A stretch of DNA of 64,000 nucleotides from Klebsormidium nitens. Lineage: Eukaryota; Streptophyta; Klebsormidiophyceae; Klebsormidiales; Klebsormidiaceae. A program made the translations under genes and the position numbers. The notes below the pieces were generated by a model. The model did not search any database. It was not told the DNA's origin and was given only the letters and a program-made list of their open reading frames with translations. Shown one piece after another: positions 11,292 through 22,736 of this stretch (position 1 is its first letter; each line of letters begins with the position of its first letter). The stretch covers positions 62,001 to 126,000 of the forward strand of contig DF237128.1 in the NCBI GenBank assembly GCA_000708835.1, in the 5' to 3' direction.

Positions 11292-12422
11292 CTGCAGCGC
11301 AGTCCATCAGCCAGAGTTGACAGAAACAAGACAAACGAGAAGTTGGGAATTAGATAGTCCTCTCAAGTCGGGTAGCAGGTAAAACTCTTGGCCATCATTA
11401 AGCAGGCCCCCATGCATGAGCAGATTCGCCACGGACGTGCCCCACTGGGAAACTGTCCCCCCCGAGGCCACAATGGATGTTAACATTCAGCAAAATTTCT
11501 GTAGCTTCCTTTAGTACATCTTGCATGTTTTCTCGACGCCACTCGTCCAGCTATGCGAGTGGTGCACATCCAACCGATTGGTTAGCACCCCAATCTGAAA
11601 GGGGTAAGGCAGGGCAACAGACTGTCACTGCTGCCTTCCGTACAATATGGTGGACCACAAATGTATAGAAAAGTGGCGCAGGTACCGCTCACCTTGTTCT
11701 TTGACCAGCGCACAGCATTATAAGGTGCTTGAAATGGTGAGAAATCCTTCTGCAATGTGCACAAACGATTGTCCCCCGCTATACATTTTCCCAGTCGATT
11801 GGCAGTTATCGAAGAAAGTCCATTTATGTTTGCAGTGCTTCTAGAAACTTGTGTTGCAGCTTCAAACGGCGCCATCGACTTCTGTTCAATTGAACAACTT
11901 CTGCCTTCCTCTCTCCACCCTTTTTGCACAATTCCTGCCCCGCCCCATTCCCTGCAACCTTAACCTGTGCAGTATTAAACCGGGTTTATACATATTGTGA
12001 GTTGTAACCTAGTTTCGGACGATTGCATTGGAAAACGACGTCCGCTTGCGCTCGGCCCCGCTAATTGCCCTGTTCGAAGCACTGTGAAGCAAACACGTGT
12101 CATCGCGTAGCAGGGTGCGGGATCGTGTCGATTGGCACGCGGATGAATCATCAGGTGATGATCACGATGGTGGACTCAGGACTGGATGGTGTGCACTCCC
12201 TTCCATCACAGTGATCACTGCATTCTATGGATGTAGGGCGGCACCACTCCAGCACTGGCTACAGACTCAGTATCAGGCTTGCAGCGCCACTTGAGTTCCG
12301 CTTCCCGGTACCAGCTGGGTGCGGTTCCGTTCTCAGGCTCGGCCCCTAAGCTACGTATACAGGCAGTGCGGGGAGTTTTGATGAACCTTTTCGTCCTCAT
12401 TTTCTAGTTCAGGAGGCCAGTG
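11292..12422. other. Spacer between divergent genes; likely holds the missing first exon of the DnaJ-type gene
   Basis: Minus-strand ATG frames near 11490 and 11570 could encode a short targeting peptide, but I could not find a donor that joins either to the acceptor at 11291. No other gene is supported. The plus-strand gene starts at 12423. Confidence 0.4.
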
Positions 12423-15061
12423 ATGGCGGTCTCCGTTGCTGCGGCACTCTTGAAGCCAGCGGTGACCACTTTAGCTTTTGAATCGGCGCAGAAATACCTG
12501 CATGCATATGTGGAACGCAAAGGCAGAGGCGACGATACTAGACACGACCAATTGAGGTATGTTGGAGAGGAAGCACCACTTAACCTGGCCTTAAGAGGAC
12601 CTCAAGATATGACTTGCCCATCACTCCTGATCCTTGTCGAAGGCTGGTTCAATCAGTTGGTTGTCCAGTCATTTAGTTGGCTCATTTCGAATTACTGAAT
12701 GGCGTGCAAGTTACTTTGCACTGCAAGTATGGCAGAAGAGAGATTGACTCGCCATTTGTTGGCAGACCTCAAGCACATTCATTTATTTGACGCTTATTCC
12801 TTGTCGAACTTAGATGCCTTGTCTCAACAACTACCACAATCTGTTGCACTTGTGTCAGTAGAGTGCTAGAAAGATGGTGACTGAGGATCAAAGAAACACC
12901 TGGCATGATTAACTCCTGCTGCTGCAGGCAAGGCCTCTCAAGCCTGTTGCAGCTTGCTGAACAAGATGTTTTGCGGGACCTGAACTCTGGCCTGGCTGCT
13001 TTGGAGGACAGCATTGAGAGTCAGAATGAGGTGAGCTTCATGGGGAAACATGTTGAGACCCTGCAACGTTGCCAGCAATTGCTTACTCAAAACAGAGTAA
13101 GCACTGGGGGCCTCAATCTGTCCTGAGATTGTGCCCCAGTGGATCAGAAGTAAGAAAGTCCGTCAACGGTGGATTCAGCAGGATCTAGCCTGAAGGCATA
13201 ACATTGCTGTCTAAGGTCGAAAGGACATCACGAAGAGGGTGAACTTGGACACGTACTGTTGCAGGGAACACGGCAGAGCCGCCTGCAGTTTGCAGAGCAG
13301 CAGTTGTTGCGCTGTACGCATCTGGACCCCAGCCTGTCCACTGGCGGCCAGCCAAACACGTACCTCATGGCGGTGGCACACCATAAGCTGGCCCTGGCTG
13401 GCACCCTGAGAGGAGACCGTGTGATTGCTGCCAAGCACATCCTGAAGTGCTTCATGTAAGGTCTCCTCACATGTGAATTTCAAGAGGTTCCCCACACATG
13501 TTAGTTTCATAATTGGACAATCTTCTTCCAGGTTGTGCTTCCGGACTTCACGAATGTGGGATACGGGTATGTGATGAGCGTTAAGTTGAGATTTGGCTGA
13601 ACATTCGAAGCGCCTATTCAATTACAGAGCGGACCCCCGTGCTGCGCGGTTGGAGTTAGCTCCGGATCTTTACCAGCAACTCTTCGAACCTCGATGCACC
13701 GACATCCTTGAGTGGCGCGACCAAGAGTACAACAAGATTGCAGGAAAGTATGCTTCCAAGTGAGTCCATAACCAACAAGCGAATCGTCAATTGTGCTTGT
13801 TATGCGGTGAAAACATGGCACACAGTTCAAGGAGGAAGTGGAAAGATTGAACAGGGGCTCTGTCGCCAAAGAGGGGCTCAGTTTCTCAGTGTCGAGAATA
13901 TGCTTAACAATACTCTTTGCATGGCAATAGTTATCGTGGAAGTGAACGAGCAACACTGCACAACTTCTGTATCGAAAAGCGTCTTCTTGCACCGTCTAAG
14001 CCCCAAGTCTATATTAGTCTCTGATAGTCCAACGACCAGGTCGGTATCACAACAACTAAAAGTTCTCATTCTGTTTAATGGTCTACCAGATCTGAAGTAT
14101 GAAAGCAAGGACCCCTGGCCCTGCATCGGCTCGTTTTTCCACGCTGCGACCCATTCTAGATACTTCCGTCTTTCTGCTTGAAACTGTTTTGTTTAGGGTC
14201 CAAACGAGCGCAAGATGGATCGACAATCATTTGCTATCTTATTTCCCTTCTCCTAGGTGGTTGAACTTCCAGTCCCACGTGTTGAAAGGGGCATCGGGCG
14301 CGGTCTCTGCTTGGGGCAAGGGGGTCGACTGGCTGCTCACAAAGGCGCAAAGGGACCCCAGGAAGAAAGGTTCCAAGGCCAGCAGTCCCACTGCGCCAAT
14401 CGACTTCCTCGACAGCAGTTCGGGGGATGACGCAGGCCCTTCGTCTGCGACGCGGCCCGAGCGAACGGGGGGTCTCAACGAACCGTCCTGGGGCGATCGC
14501 GGACACCGAACGCACCAGCCGGCGATGGTGACGCCTATTCCGTACCCGAACGGCGGGGAAGGCTCTGCGATGCAAAGCGGGACGGCTGGTCGAAAACCGG
14601 AGGTGGAGTATGCGCGCGCAGTCACGTCGCGGTGGTCCTCGCAGATGGATGCCCAGGCCCGGGAGGCGGAGGAGCAGGCGGTGGCGTCGGGGCGGGTGGT
14701 GAAGCGCGTGAACGAGAAGAAGCGCGCCGTAGACAAGGCGGTGGAGCAGAAGCTGGACGAGCGCTGCCGGCAAGTGGCGGACGAGCTGCTGAGGGGGGGC
14801 AGCCCCGGGGAGATCAACCTGAGGGGCGCAGGGCGAGGAGGGCAGGCCATGCAGGTGAGGGGAGGGTTTGTCGTCTGGAACTTGGAGTGACTTTGTTTCA
14901 TTAACGGGTCTTGAGAGAGCAATACAGTGCCAAAATGGGCCTCATTGAAACGTACGCTTTTCTTGTTGTCAGATTTCAAGACTGGTGCAGAAAGTCTTTG
15001 AACCATATTATATTTTCAGATTGGAGTCAATAGTGGATCTACAGGTTTTTTAAGTGTTTGA
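12423..15061 (+). CDS. LIN/CERBERUS-like N-terminal domain protein lacking U-box and WD40 repeats
   Basis: Six exons (12423-12556, 12928-13030, 13265-13455, 13628-13759, 14257-14854, 15020-15061) join in phase to 399 residues. Residues 1-190 follow the N-terminal domain of the plant E3 ligase LIN/CERBERUS. The matching segments are DLNSGLAALEDSIESQNE, RLQFAEQQLLRC, PNTYLMAVAHHKLALAGTLR and ARLELAPDLYQQLF followed by ILEWRDQEYNKI. In LIN this region precedes a U-box and WD40 repeats and acts in root symbiosis signalling. Here exon 5 instead encodes a charged, low-complexity, partly helical tail, and exon 6 adds a few residues and a stop. No U-box is visible up to the next gene. The N-domain match is strong; the role is unknown. 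The last small exon is the weakest part of the model. Confidence 0.78.
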
Positions 15062-16635
15062 AGGGAGGCGTTTGAAAGCAGAATATGTACGTGAGTTCCC
15101 TATATTCACGCATCTCGAGCATCCACTCCATAAGCCGCCCAGTTTGCGACTTACTCTATTCCTGTGTAGAAAAGCTGGGTCAAAAATCTGGCTACGAGAG
15201 CGGTCGCCATACAGAGCCGAGGATAAGAAGGCCAAAAGAATACTCATCACTTGCAGGCCACAATAGCGGACGCAAGTGGAGGCCAGGCCCAGGTTACTTT
15301 CTTGTCGGACAGTGTGCAAGTTCACCATCTGACTGCTCCTTCATGATTATTGAACACGTTCGTAAGTTCGTCGAGGTCAATACAGGAGGTAAAAATCCAG
15401 GAATCGATTCCCAGTCTCGTGCCAGTACTGTATACCGTATAACTTAAAAGTCGATTATAGTGTCGTAGTTTACAGCTCAAATTTCTTACATTATATATAC
15501 TCTCTACGTACGTAGCAGATCAAGCCAACCCGTGAATCAGAAAAATAGACAGTGCAGAGCCAGCCAATTCGACCAGCGTCGTAATGACAACTGGGCAGCT
15601 GTAGTTTGGATTTGTCACGTGGAGGACTCAAAGCGGAAGATTACCAATCTTTGTTGGCTTGCATGATTCACTTCGATTGCAAACCGTATTCCTTTAATTA
15701 TCTTGATAGCCCATGCTCGGTTACACGTTGAGACTTTTGAAGGAACTTTGCGTCGAGTGCAGAATCCCGGCTCTGGAGCTGGTCGAGTGCTTATTTAGTG
15801 TGGTCGCAACAAGTCGCCATGTTTGACCGTTGCAGACCGTTGGGGGAAGATCAGCTATCGTACGACATCATTCTGTAGCAACGGTAGGTAAGTGGATTGT
15901 TCATATTAGCACGACGTCGTGTACACTGTAAGATTTATGTTCAGGGCGGCTGTGCGTGCATGTCTCGAAGCACAAAAAGTTCTATATGCCAGGGAGTATA
16001 TGATTGCGCTGAATAGCGAGCCAGCGTCATGTCGAATATGCGCAGAGAGTTGACTGCATGAAAACCAGAGCTTTCATACAGAAGACGCTAGCTTATAATC
16101 AAGATATGCATGACGAAATCATGCAATCAAGTTACGGAATTACCATCAAGTAACGTGGACGGTGAGGCCGTCTGATCGAGCACCGTTACTTGCACCAGAC
16201 AATACACGCAGGCTTGCGAGAGGAGTCGAGGACTATGTAGCTTATGCCCCATGCTTGAATGATTAGAAGCTCTTGCGAGTGAGCCGGAGCAGCAACGAAC
16301 CTGAGGGTATTGACGCTAAGATACCTTCATGGAAGTCTTTGAAGAGTTCCTCTCGTAATTAGAGGCATTTGCGTGCTGATGAAACAAGTCTGACTAATCT
16401 CCCGGCTCTCCCGCTACTAAATGAACTACTCTATTGTTCAACATCTGACTTCGGATTGTTGTCTGATGCCTTGTTCACGTCCCTATTCGTGTTCCCCAAC
16501 CTAGTCTGCATCACCTGTACAACCTCGGTATCCAACACCATGAGTCTAGTCTACCGGTCATATACAGCCAGCATTGCAGCGCCTAGTCTAGTCAAGTGAT
16601 ATACCTAAGAGCTACCGAGTGCTACGCAAGAAGGG
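15062..16635. other. Spacer between convergent genes
   Basis: No coding exon is supported on either strand. The sequence is more AT-rich than the flanking exons and contains scattered short TA-rich tracts near 15490. I see no U-box or WD40 coding sequence that would extend the gene on the left. Confidence 0.5.
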
Positions 16636-19600
16636 CTACTTTGATGGTTTCCGCACGATTTCATGATACACGGAACAAAGATCACCTTCGCTGCTATTCA
16701 ACGCTACTTCAATCAGGTCGATCAGCTTATGGACACGCTCCGTGGGTTGCAGGAAGTAGCTTCCGTCAAAGGGGTCGCAGCCCCTCCAATCCGATGTTAG
16801 ATCCTTCGCCAAGCCCTCGTCTCCCGCTCCTGCGGGGTCAAGGTCGGTTGATATACTTCTGAGCCGTCTTCTTGACGTGGCCCCCTCGGTCAAACTCCCG
16901 TTTGTGTCTTCTGTCAGCGCGCCGGGTCCCCTCTCCCGGGTCGCTTCAAGCTCCTGAGCTTCGCTAAACGGCTCTCCGCCCTGCAACAATGGTGCAGCAC
17001 CGCCCGCCGTCACCTGCCGTCCACCAGCTGACGCCGCCTTATCGTGCCCCCCCTCCGCAACAATCTCCGATCGGTCCGAATCTAAAACTGCGCCGGCCAA
17101 CCGGTCCTCCGTTGCCGTCCCCGCTACTTTCGTCTGGTCCTCCAGACTCCCTGCTGTCTCAGGCGTTTCACCCCGCTGACTTGTCAGGCGACCGTTCCCG
17201 AAGGCTGGCGGGTTGTCAACTGCGCTAGCTTCACCTCCCTCTGCATTTGCGCCCGCCGCCGCACTATCCCCACCTTGCACGTCCTGTGTGTCCTTCTCCT
17301 CCGACAGCCCAGTTGCCTCGCCTGTCAGGCTCGCACTGGGCTTGGCGCCCTGCCCTTCCGTCTGATTGTGCTCTCCGGTTCCCACCTGCTCTGCACCCAA
17401 CGCTTGCGGTTCAGACGTCTCGTTTCGGGCGACACCCGTTCTTACCCGCCCTGCCAACTCGAGATCTACTCCCAGGAACCTCGTCCGACTGCTCGCATCC
17501 TCGTCCCCCCCTCTGCTGCGCCGTCCATCCTTCGACGCCACAAACTTCTCCTTGTCAGTCCGCCGACACCAGCCCCCGCGAGGGAAGCCGCCTCCGGAGC
17601 GTCCTAGGATCTCCGCATCAATGCGGTCAAGTAGCGGCAGGCTCTCGTCTAGCGTGAACTTGCGTGCAAACATGGCCCCGGTTTCGGCCATGGCGTCAAA
17701 GTCATTCGGCGCCAGCGTGCGCGGGTGCTGCTTGGGGGGCGTGTCCCACGTGATGTGTCTCAGTTCCGTGTTGATAATGCTGGCGCGGAACGCAGAGTTG
17801 CACATCACCGTGTGCAGGTAGCCCTAAGGAAGAAAAGAGGAGCGGCTCAAGCCATGAACCCGACAGAAAAAGTCTCGATTAAAAACCAGGACGACACCCA
17901 TTATTGAGGAAGCGTTCGGACCCGAGTGACCACAGTTGAGTCGGCAACCACCTACGATCCCGCTCTCAATCCCTGCTCCTTGGACACTGCGTGCTCCTTT
18001 GGACAGTAGGGTAGTTTTCTGAGCGGGCAAACATAGAGAACGAGCGCTCATTCTGTATCCAGTGCGAATACCAGTGGCGGACAGAGGACCAGCCATGCCC
18101 TGGTAAGCCGCCACACCAGGAGCGATTGAGACAGCCGTCCGGCAGAGGCTCACCTCAGGCGACGATACAGTATTGGTGAAGTACATAAGCGCGAGGCGCG
18201 GTAGGTTCTCCCAGCCCATGATCACATACTCAACGAACGGCCTGCTCAAGGTCACCCAGGCGGAGCCTGCGAGCACACGCTGCATCGCTTAAATCACGCC
18301 TCGCGAGTTCTTCGAAATGAGAATGCATCTCGAACGGCTGCATCGGTCTGCGGCCTCGATCACTTTCAACCCAAGTGCTTCATGTTAGCCCGTTCCAGGA
18401 CCCGGTTTTGCACCAATCTTGCTCTCAACCAGATAGTCCTCTTGCAAACGTCCAGTCGTCTCCAAACTTGACAAGAACAGCCTGCCAGGTGCCCTGGGCT
18501 CACCTGTGACCAGCTTGAACAAGGTTGGGTCCGTCCTCTGCGCTGGCATGTAGGCCAGGTCTTGTTTCACGTTGTGGAAGATGGACGCATCCATGACGAT
18601 GCGCTGAGTTCGTTCCGCACTGTCAAACAATGAAAGAGGCTCTTGAAATGTTCCCAGGTTCTTGGTGGACGAAATTATAGGACCCACGTTCTGACCAAGA
18701 CATGCTGAGAGTTGTGTCACCTGGGCAATGTAGTCGTTCTGCTTTATGAGACAACACGAGAAGAAGCGGGCCGCGCATCTCATACTTCGATTCCAAAGCA
18801 GTTACGACTTATGTCCCCAATTGAAGTGTATGAGACACCGTACAATCAAGCTGCTCATATTAACTTGTAACCGGCCCGTCACGAAGCAAGCGCCGGGCTG
18901 CACAGACAAGACAGGAAGCATGATGAAGACATGAGTGAGCATGGAACGTGTGCTTACACTTTCCAGGCGAGTCTAGGCCAGAGCGCCATGAAGTTTCGGC
19001 TCTCATCGACATGCGACAGAGCATACAGGATGTCTGCAAAAGCAAAGTCTGTGTCACAAAAACAAGTATTGGGACTGGAAGCAACACGACGGGCTCCCAA
19101 ACTACTTTCGAAAACAACCGTCTCTTGTGCCCCACAGAAGCGTAATCTTCTGAGACGGGCCAAGTACATGTCGTTGATATCAGATAATTTCCCCTGTTCT
19201 AGTGGCACATCTATGACAAATTCCTTTGGGCTGGTGTGAGCATCCGTTTGGAGCTCACCATCCTGGGTTGCGAGCGGGTAGTCTGCGGCGGACAGGTTGA
19301 TGAACCACTTCCACTCCTTGCGAATCTTCAGGAGGATGGCCATTCCGTGAAGCGTGGTCGCCAGCATGGTCGGTCCCGTGTACGTCACCAGATTGGGCTG
19401 TGGTACAATCTGTACGCGGGCACCCCAGATGTGTGGGCCGTCGCAACCTTGGGACTGGCACATGGATGCACATAGGGACACCCTGCAGATGCTTGTAGTG
19501 TTTGCCCCATGCCTTCCATTCAAAAGTGGATGACCACAACCTGCAGTGAACGAGCTGGAAGAGTGAGGGTGCGCGGCGCTCACCTGCACATTGTCACACT

Positions 19601-20075
19601 CCCGGAACAGGGCCTCGTTCTTGACGAAGTCCGCCAAGGTTTCATGCTCATGCGCTGACGCCTCCGCATCCAGATGTAGGAGGTAGACGTTGTGGGGGTG
19701 CCACACCGCCAGAAGCAGCCGCTGTAGCTGCAACAAGCTGCCCTTGCTGGCCATGATTAAGTACGCGATGGCCGGCGGGGCTGCCTGCGCCCCTCCGACA
19801 GCGGGAGGGAGAAGGGCCCCTACTCTGCTCTCCCGCAAGAGAGGGCTCAGCTGGGGCGCTGCCCTGACAGCCGGCTGGCGGCTGAAGTTTATTCCCCCGA
19901 GGACCGTGCACAGGAACAGGAGTCCACAGATGCAGATAGGGATGAGCCACTTTGTTCGGCGCACCCCCGTGAGGCCATCCTGTGTGCAGCTGGCTTTGCC
20001 CGTGCGGACCCAATAGCGGCGGGGCGAATGGATGGCAATGCTGAGGGAGAAGTCGTTAATGTGACAGAAACCCAT
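16636..20075 (-). CDS. GT14 family beta-glucuronosyltransferase-like enzyme with long C-terminal tail
   Basis: Six minus-strand exons (20075-19584, 19409-19259, 19033-18958, 18619-18504, 18266-18154, 17823-16636) join in phase to 711 residues. A signal anchor (WLIPICICGLLFLCTVLGG) near residue 50 predicts a type II Golgi protein. The catalytic region follows plant GlcAT14 enzymes: AYLIMASKGSLLQLQRLL, VYLLHLDAEA, LVTYTGPTMLATTLHG, WFINLSAADYPLATQD, GSAWVTLSRPFVEYVIMGW, SSPEGYLHTVMCNS and ITWDTPPKQHPRTL. Plant GT14 enzymes of this group add glucuronic acid to arabinogalactan-protein glycans; that substrate is known for Arabidopsis members and inferred here. After the conserved core (LLDRIDAEILGR) the last exon continues for about 300 residues, rich in Gly, Ala, Glu, Ser and Thr, beyond the usual family end. 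Confidence 0.88.
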
Positions 20076-22736
20076 GGTGGTGAGAAGGGAGAGTTGCTCC
20101 TGGATGTGATGGCCCACCACCTGGCGACAATCTAAAGTTGTGCTGTACTTTGAGAGATTGCGAAGCCTACATTCTCCAATGCAACAGACGAAGTCCTCGC
20201 TTGCCCAGCTCCTTGATAAGAACTTCGTGAAGCCTCAGCGGCAGCCATGAACCTACCTCTTTACAACTGAAGCGTGTTGCTTATCTGAAGACATGATGCC
20301 ATTGATGTTGAAACTGTCAGCTTCCGCTTCTCCAAAGCTGCCGGATGTGTGTTGACATTCAAGACAATACCTGGTGGTGGTGGCCACCTCGCAATCAACA
20401 GTCTGATCTGCCCAAGGCCAATGGCTCTGCGCCATTGCGCCTTGACGTGAGTGCTCAGTAGAGAATTCAAAAAATGCCAATGGCTGTGGGAGAAAACCAA
20501 TGGCAATGTTGGAACCTGGAACATGCCTGGGAAGTTGGAAATGTCGAACCTGATTGCCAACTTACGCCTGCAATGGCATCATGCACTTGCCAAGAGGTCT
20601 GCTTGCAGAGTTGCATGATGGACACTCTTCAATCGGGATACCTGGTTGGCAAATGCCACCTCAACTTTACACCGTCCATAGAGTCCATGAGACAACACGG
20701 ACGGACGAGACGCTCCGATAGTCGTTCTTGCAAGGGAGAACTTGGGACCGTCAATCCGTTGACACAATGCTGACAGTATGATGGTAGGTAATGAAATACA
20801 GCCGTACGTATTCAGTGTCAACTTAAACCGGGTTCAATCAACTACCTTAGGTGCGTCTCATACCTAGTTAGTAGTGCTACCTCTAGTTCGCCTATACTGT
20901 ATACAACAAGTTGCTCAGGGCTGATTTTTTGCGACGGGTACCCCAGGCCCCACGGTTACAGGCTACGATCACGTGCAAACTACAAACTTCGACCATGTAT
21001 AACTGGGGTTTGAAAGCGACGGATCGAAAAAAAACGGAAGTGTAATATCTTCGGAGCTGACTCTGGATGACGAGCGCAGAATATCGACTAAGCGTACCGA
21101 ACCGCGTCGAACGTTGAAACTGCTCTCGTGCTGTTGCGACAGGGCAAGAACATAGGAATCTGCCACGTGTAAGGAATGACGGTCGTCGATATCGGTTCCA
21201 GGATTTACGGCCGTACACTGCCGAAGACTTTTATTATATAGATTTGGAAGGTTCCGTAAACATACACGCTCTTTTTAGCCCAGTGGGCAAAGAGTTGGTT
21301 CGGACGGCTCGAGCCTCGAGGTCGAGGGTTCGAGTCCTGGCAGGAACGTCAGTCTTTCGGGACTCAACTCCTAAAAGGGATGTCGTGGACACGTGTCGAA
21401 TTCCTATGTTCTTGCCTGTCGTGAACCATCGCGAGACAGCTTCGATGCAATTTGTCGAAAGCGTTACATGAGTTACATAGATACATGTCAGTCAATATGA
21501 TCATTCGATTTCGATTTCGATACACCATGTGTGACTTTCTGAGCTTTTGACTGCTAATGTTGTGCTTGCAGTTCTTTCTGTCAGCTTTTCAATGCTATTA
21601 TCGGACTTTACCAAATCAAAGGGGCTGCGGGTGCATACAAGCAGATGTATCGAAAGGTAGCCCTGGTCACACTTTCTGCTCCCTGGGACTGAAGTTGGCG
21701 GGTGGATTTGCACCGGTCAGTACTTATTTCTGACCCCGACCCGAATCATGGGCTCTTTAGGGGTCCCATGGGGACCTGCCAAACGCCTCTCCTAGTCAAA
21801 ACAACCAACTGAGCAATGGCTATGGGTCGGTGAAGTCTGCTGAGCCGTTTCTCTAAAACAGGCAATCGGGCGGCCTTCATAAGGTGACCCTCCGACGGCC
21901 AAATGAACCCCAGATTTGCATCACTTTTGACCAAAGGTAATCTTACCCCCGAGGTGACGACCTTCTCAGATTTTCATCGAAGTGCCCGGTTGGACTTTAC
22001 AGTGTAGCAGCTTTGGTTGTGGCCAAAAACGGGTTATTTTTGCAGGGCAGTTTTTTACCATTGTCAGCTTGATTGTGCCCTCGTGGTTGCCAGATTGACT
22101 TCGACGTCGATGTTAGGCTCTAAACACCTTCTCCATGACCCAAGCTTTCCATCGAACCTTGGGTCGGGGGGCCAATCGCAACCGCTGAGGTATTATAGCG
22201 CCCGCCAGATTACCCTCTTTCCAGATTTGTTTGAGGGCAAAACTCGATAACGTCAACATCCAGACGTCGTATGGCAATCTAACCCACTTCAACGACCTAA
22301 AATTGGTTGAAACCCCCCTTCTGCGTGCTGCCAACCTATACGGAGACCTGCGAAGCTCGTATGATGGGCCTCAGGTGGTCCAGCTGGCTCTGATTAGGGT
22401 TGCACCGATGTCTTACAATCCAGATTAGGGTTCTGAATTAGGACAAACCGAGGGCATCCTACAGTGCTCTTGAAGCCGTCGATGCGTATTTTGATTGGGA
22501 TTATGACCGTAGATGACCTGCCCAGCCGCCTCAACGCCTCATACGAACCGGAGAATGCAGTCGTCATATTCGCCCAGGGAGCCGCGTTGGGGTACCCGTC
22601 GCAAAAAATCAGCCTGAGACATTGAGAGTGATGCTTGAGCCCACCTTGCTGGCCTGGGCATGCTTTTGTTGGCGCTGGTGAATTCCTCTCCTGGTTCCTG
22701 TGGCTGTAGCTGGATTTACCTAATAGGCACGTTGAC
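20076..22736. other. Intergenic spacer, no supported gene
   Basis: This lies between the start of the minus-strand GT14 gene and the start of NDUFS4, so it should contain both promoters. Short frames occur but none is recognisable. A tRNA-like stretch near 21276-21350 has a good B-box but no acceptor pairing and was rejected. Confidence 0.45.

Noticed and set aside
14239-15006. 255-residue antisense frame opposite exon 5 of the LIN-like gene
   Set aside because: It is the GC-rich complement of a real exon and composed of Arg/Pro/Ser runs; no family match, and splice phases support the other strand.
17247-17821. Plus-strand frames of 110-151 residues
   Set aside because: They are antisense to the long last exon of the GT14 gene and contain only Pro/Ser/Arg-rich sequence.
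21276-21350. tRNA-like stretch with a good B-box (GGGTTCGAGTCC) and an A-box-like GTGGGCAAAGAGTTGG
   Set aside because: The T-stem does not pair fully, and no 5' acceptor strand complementary to the CAGGAAC end is present, so a cloverleaf cannot be drawn. It may be a tRNA-derived remnant at best.
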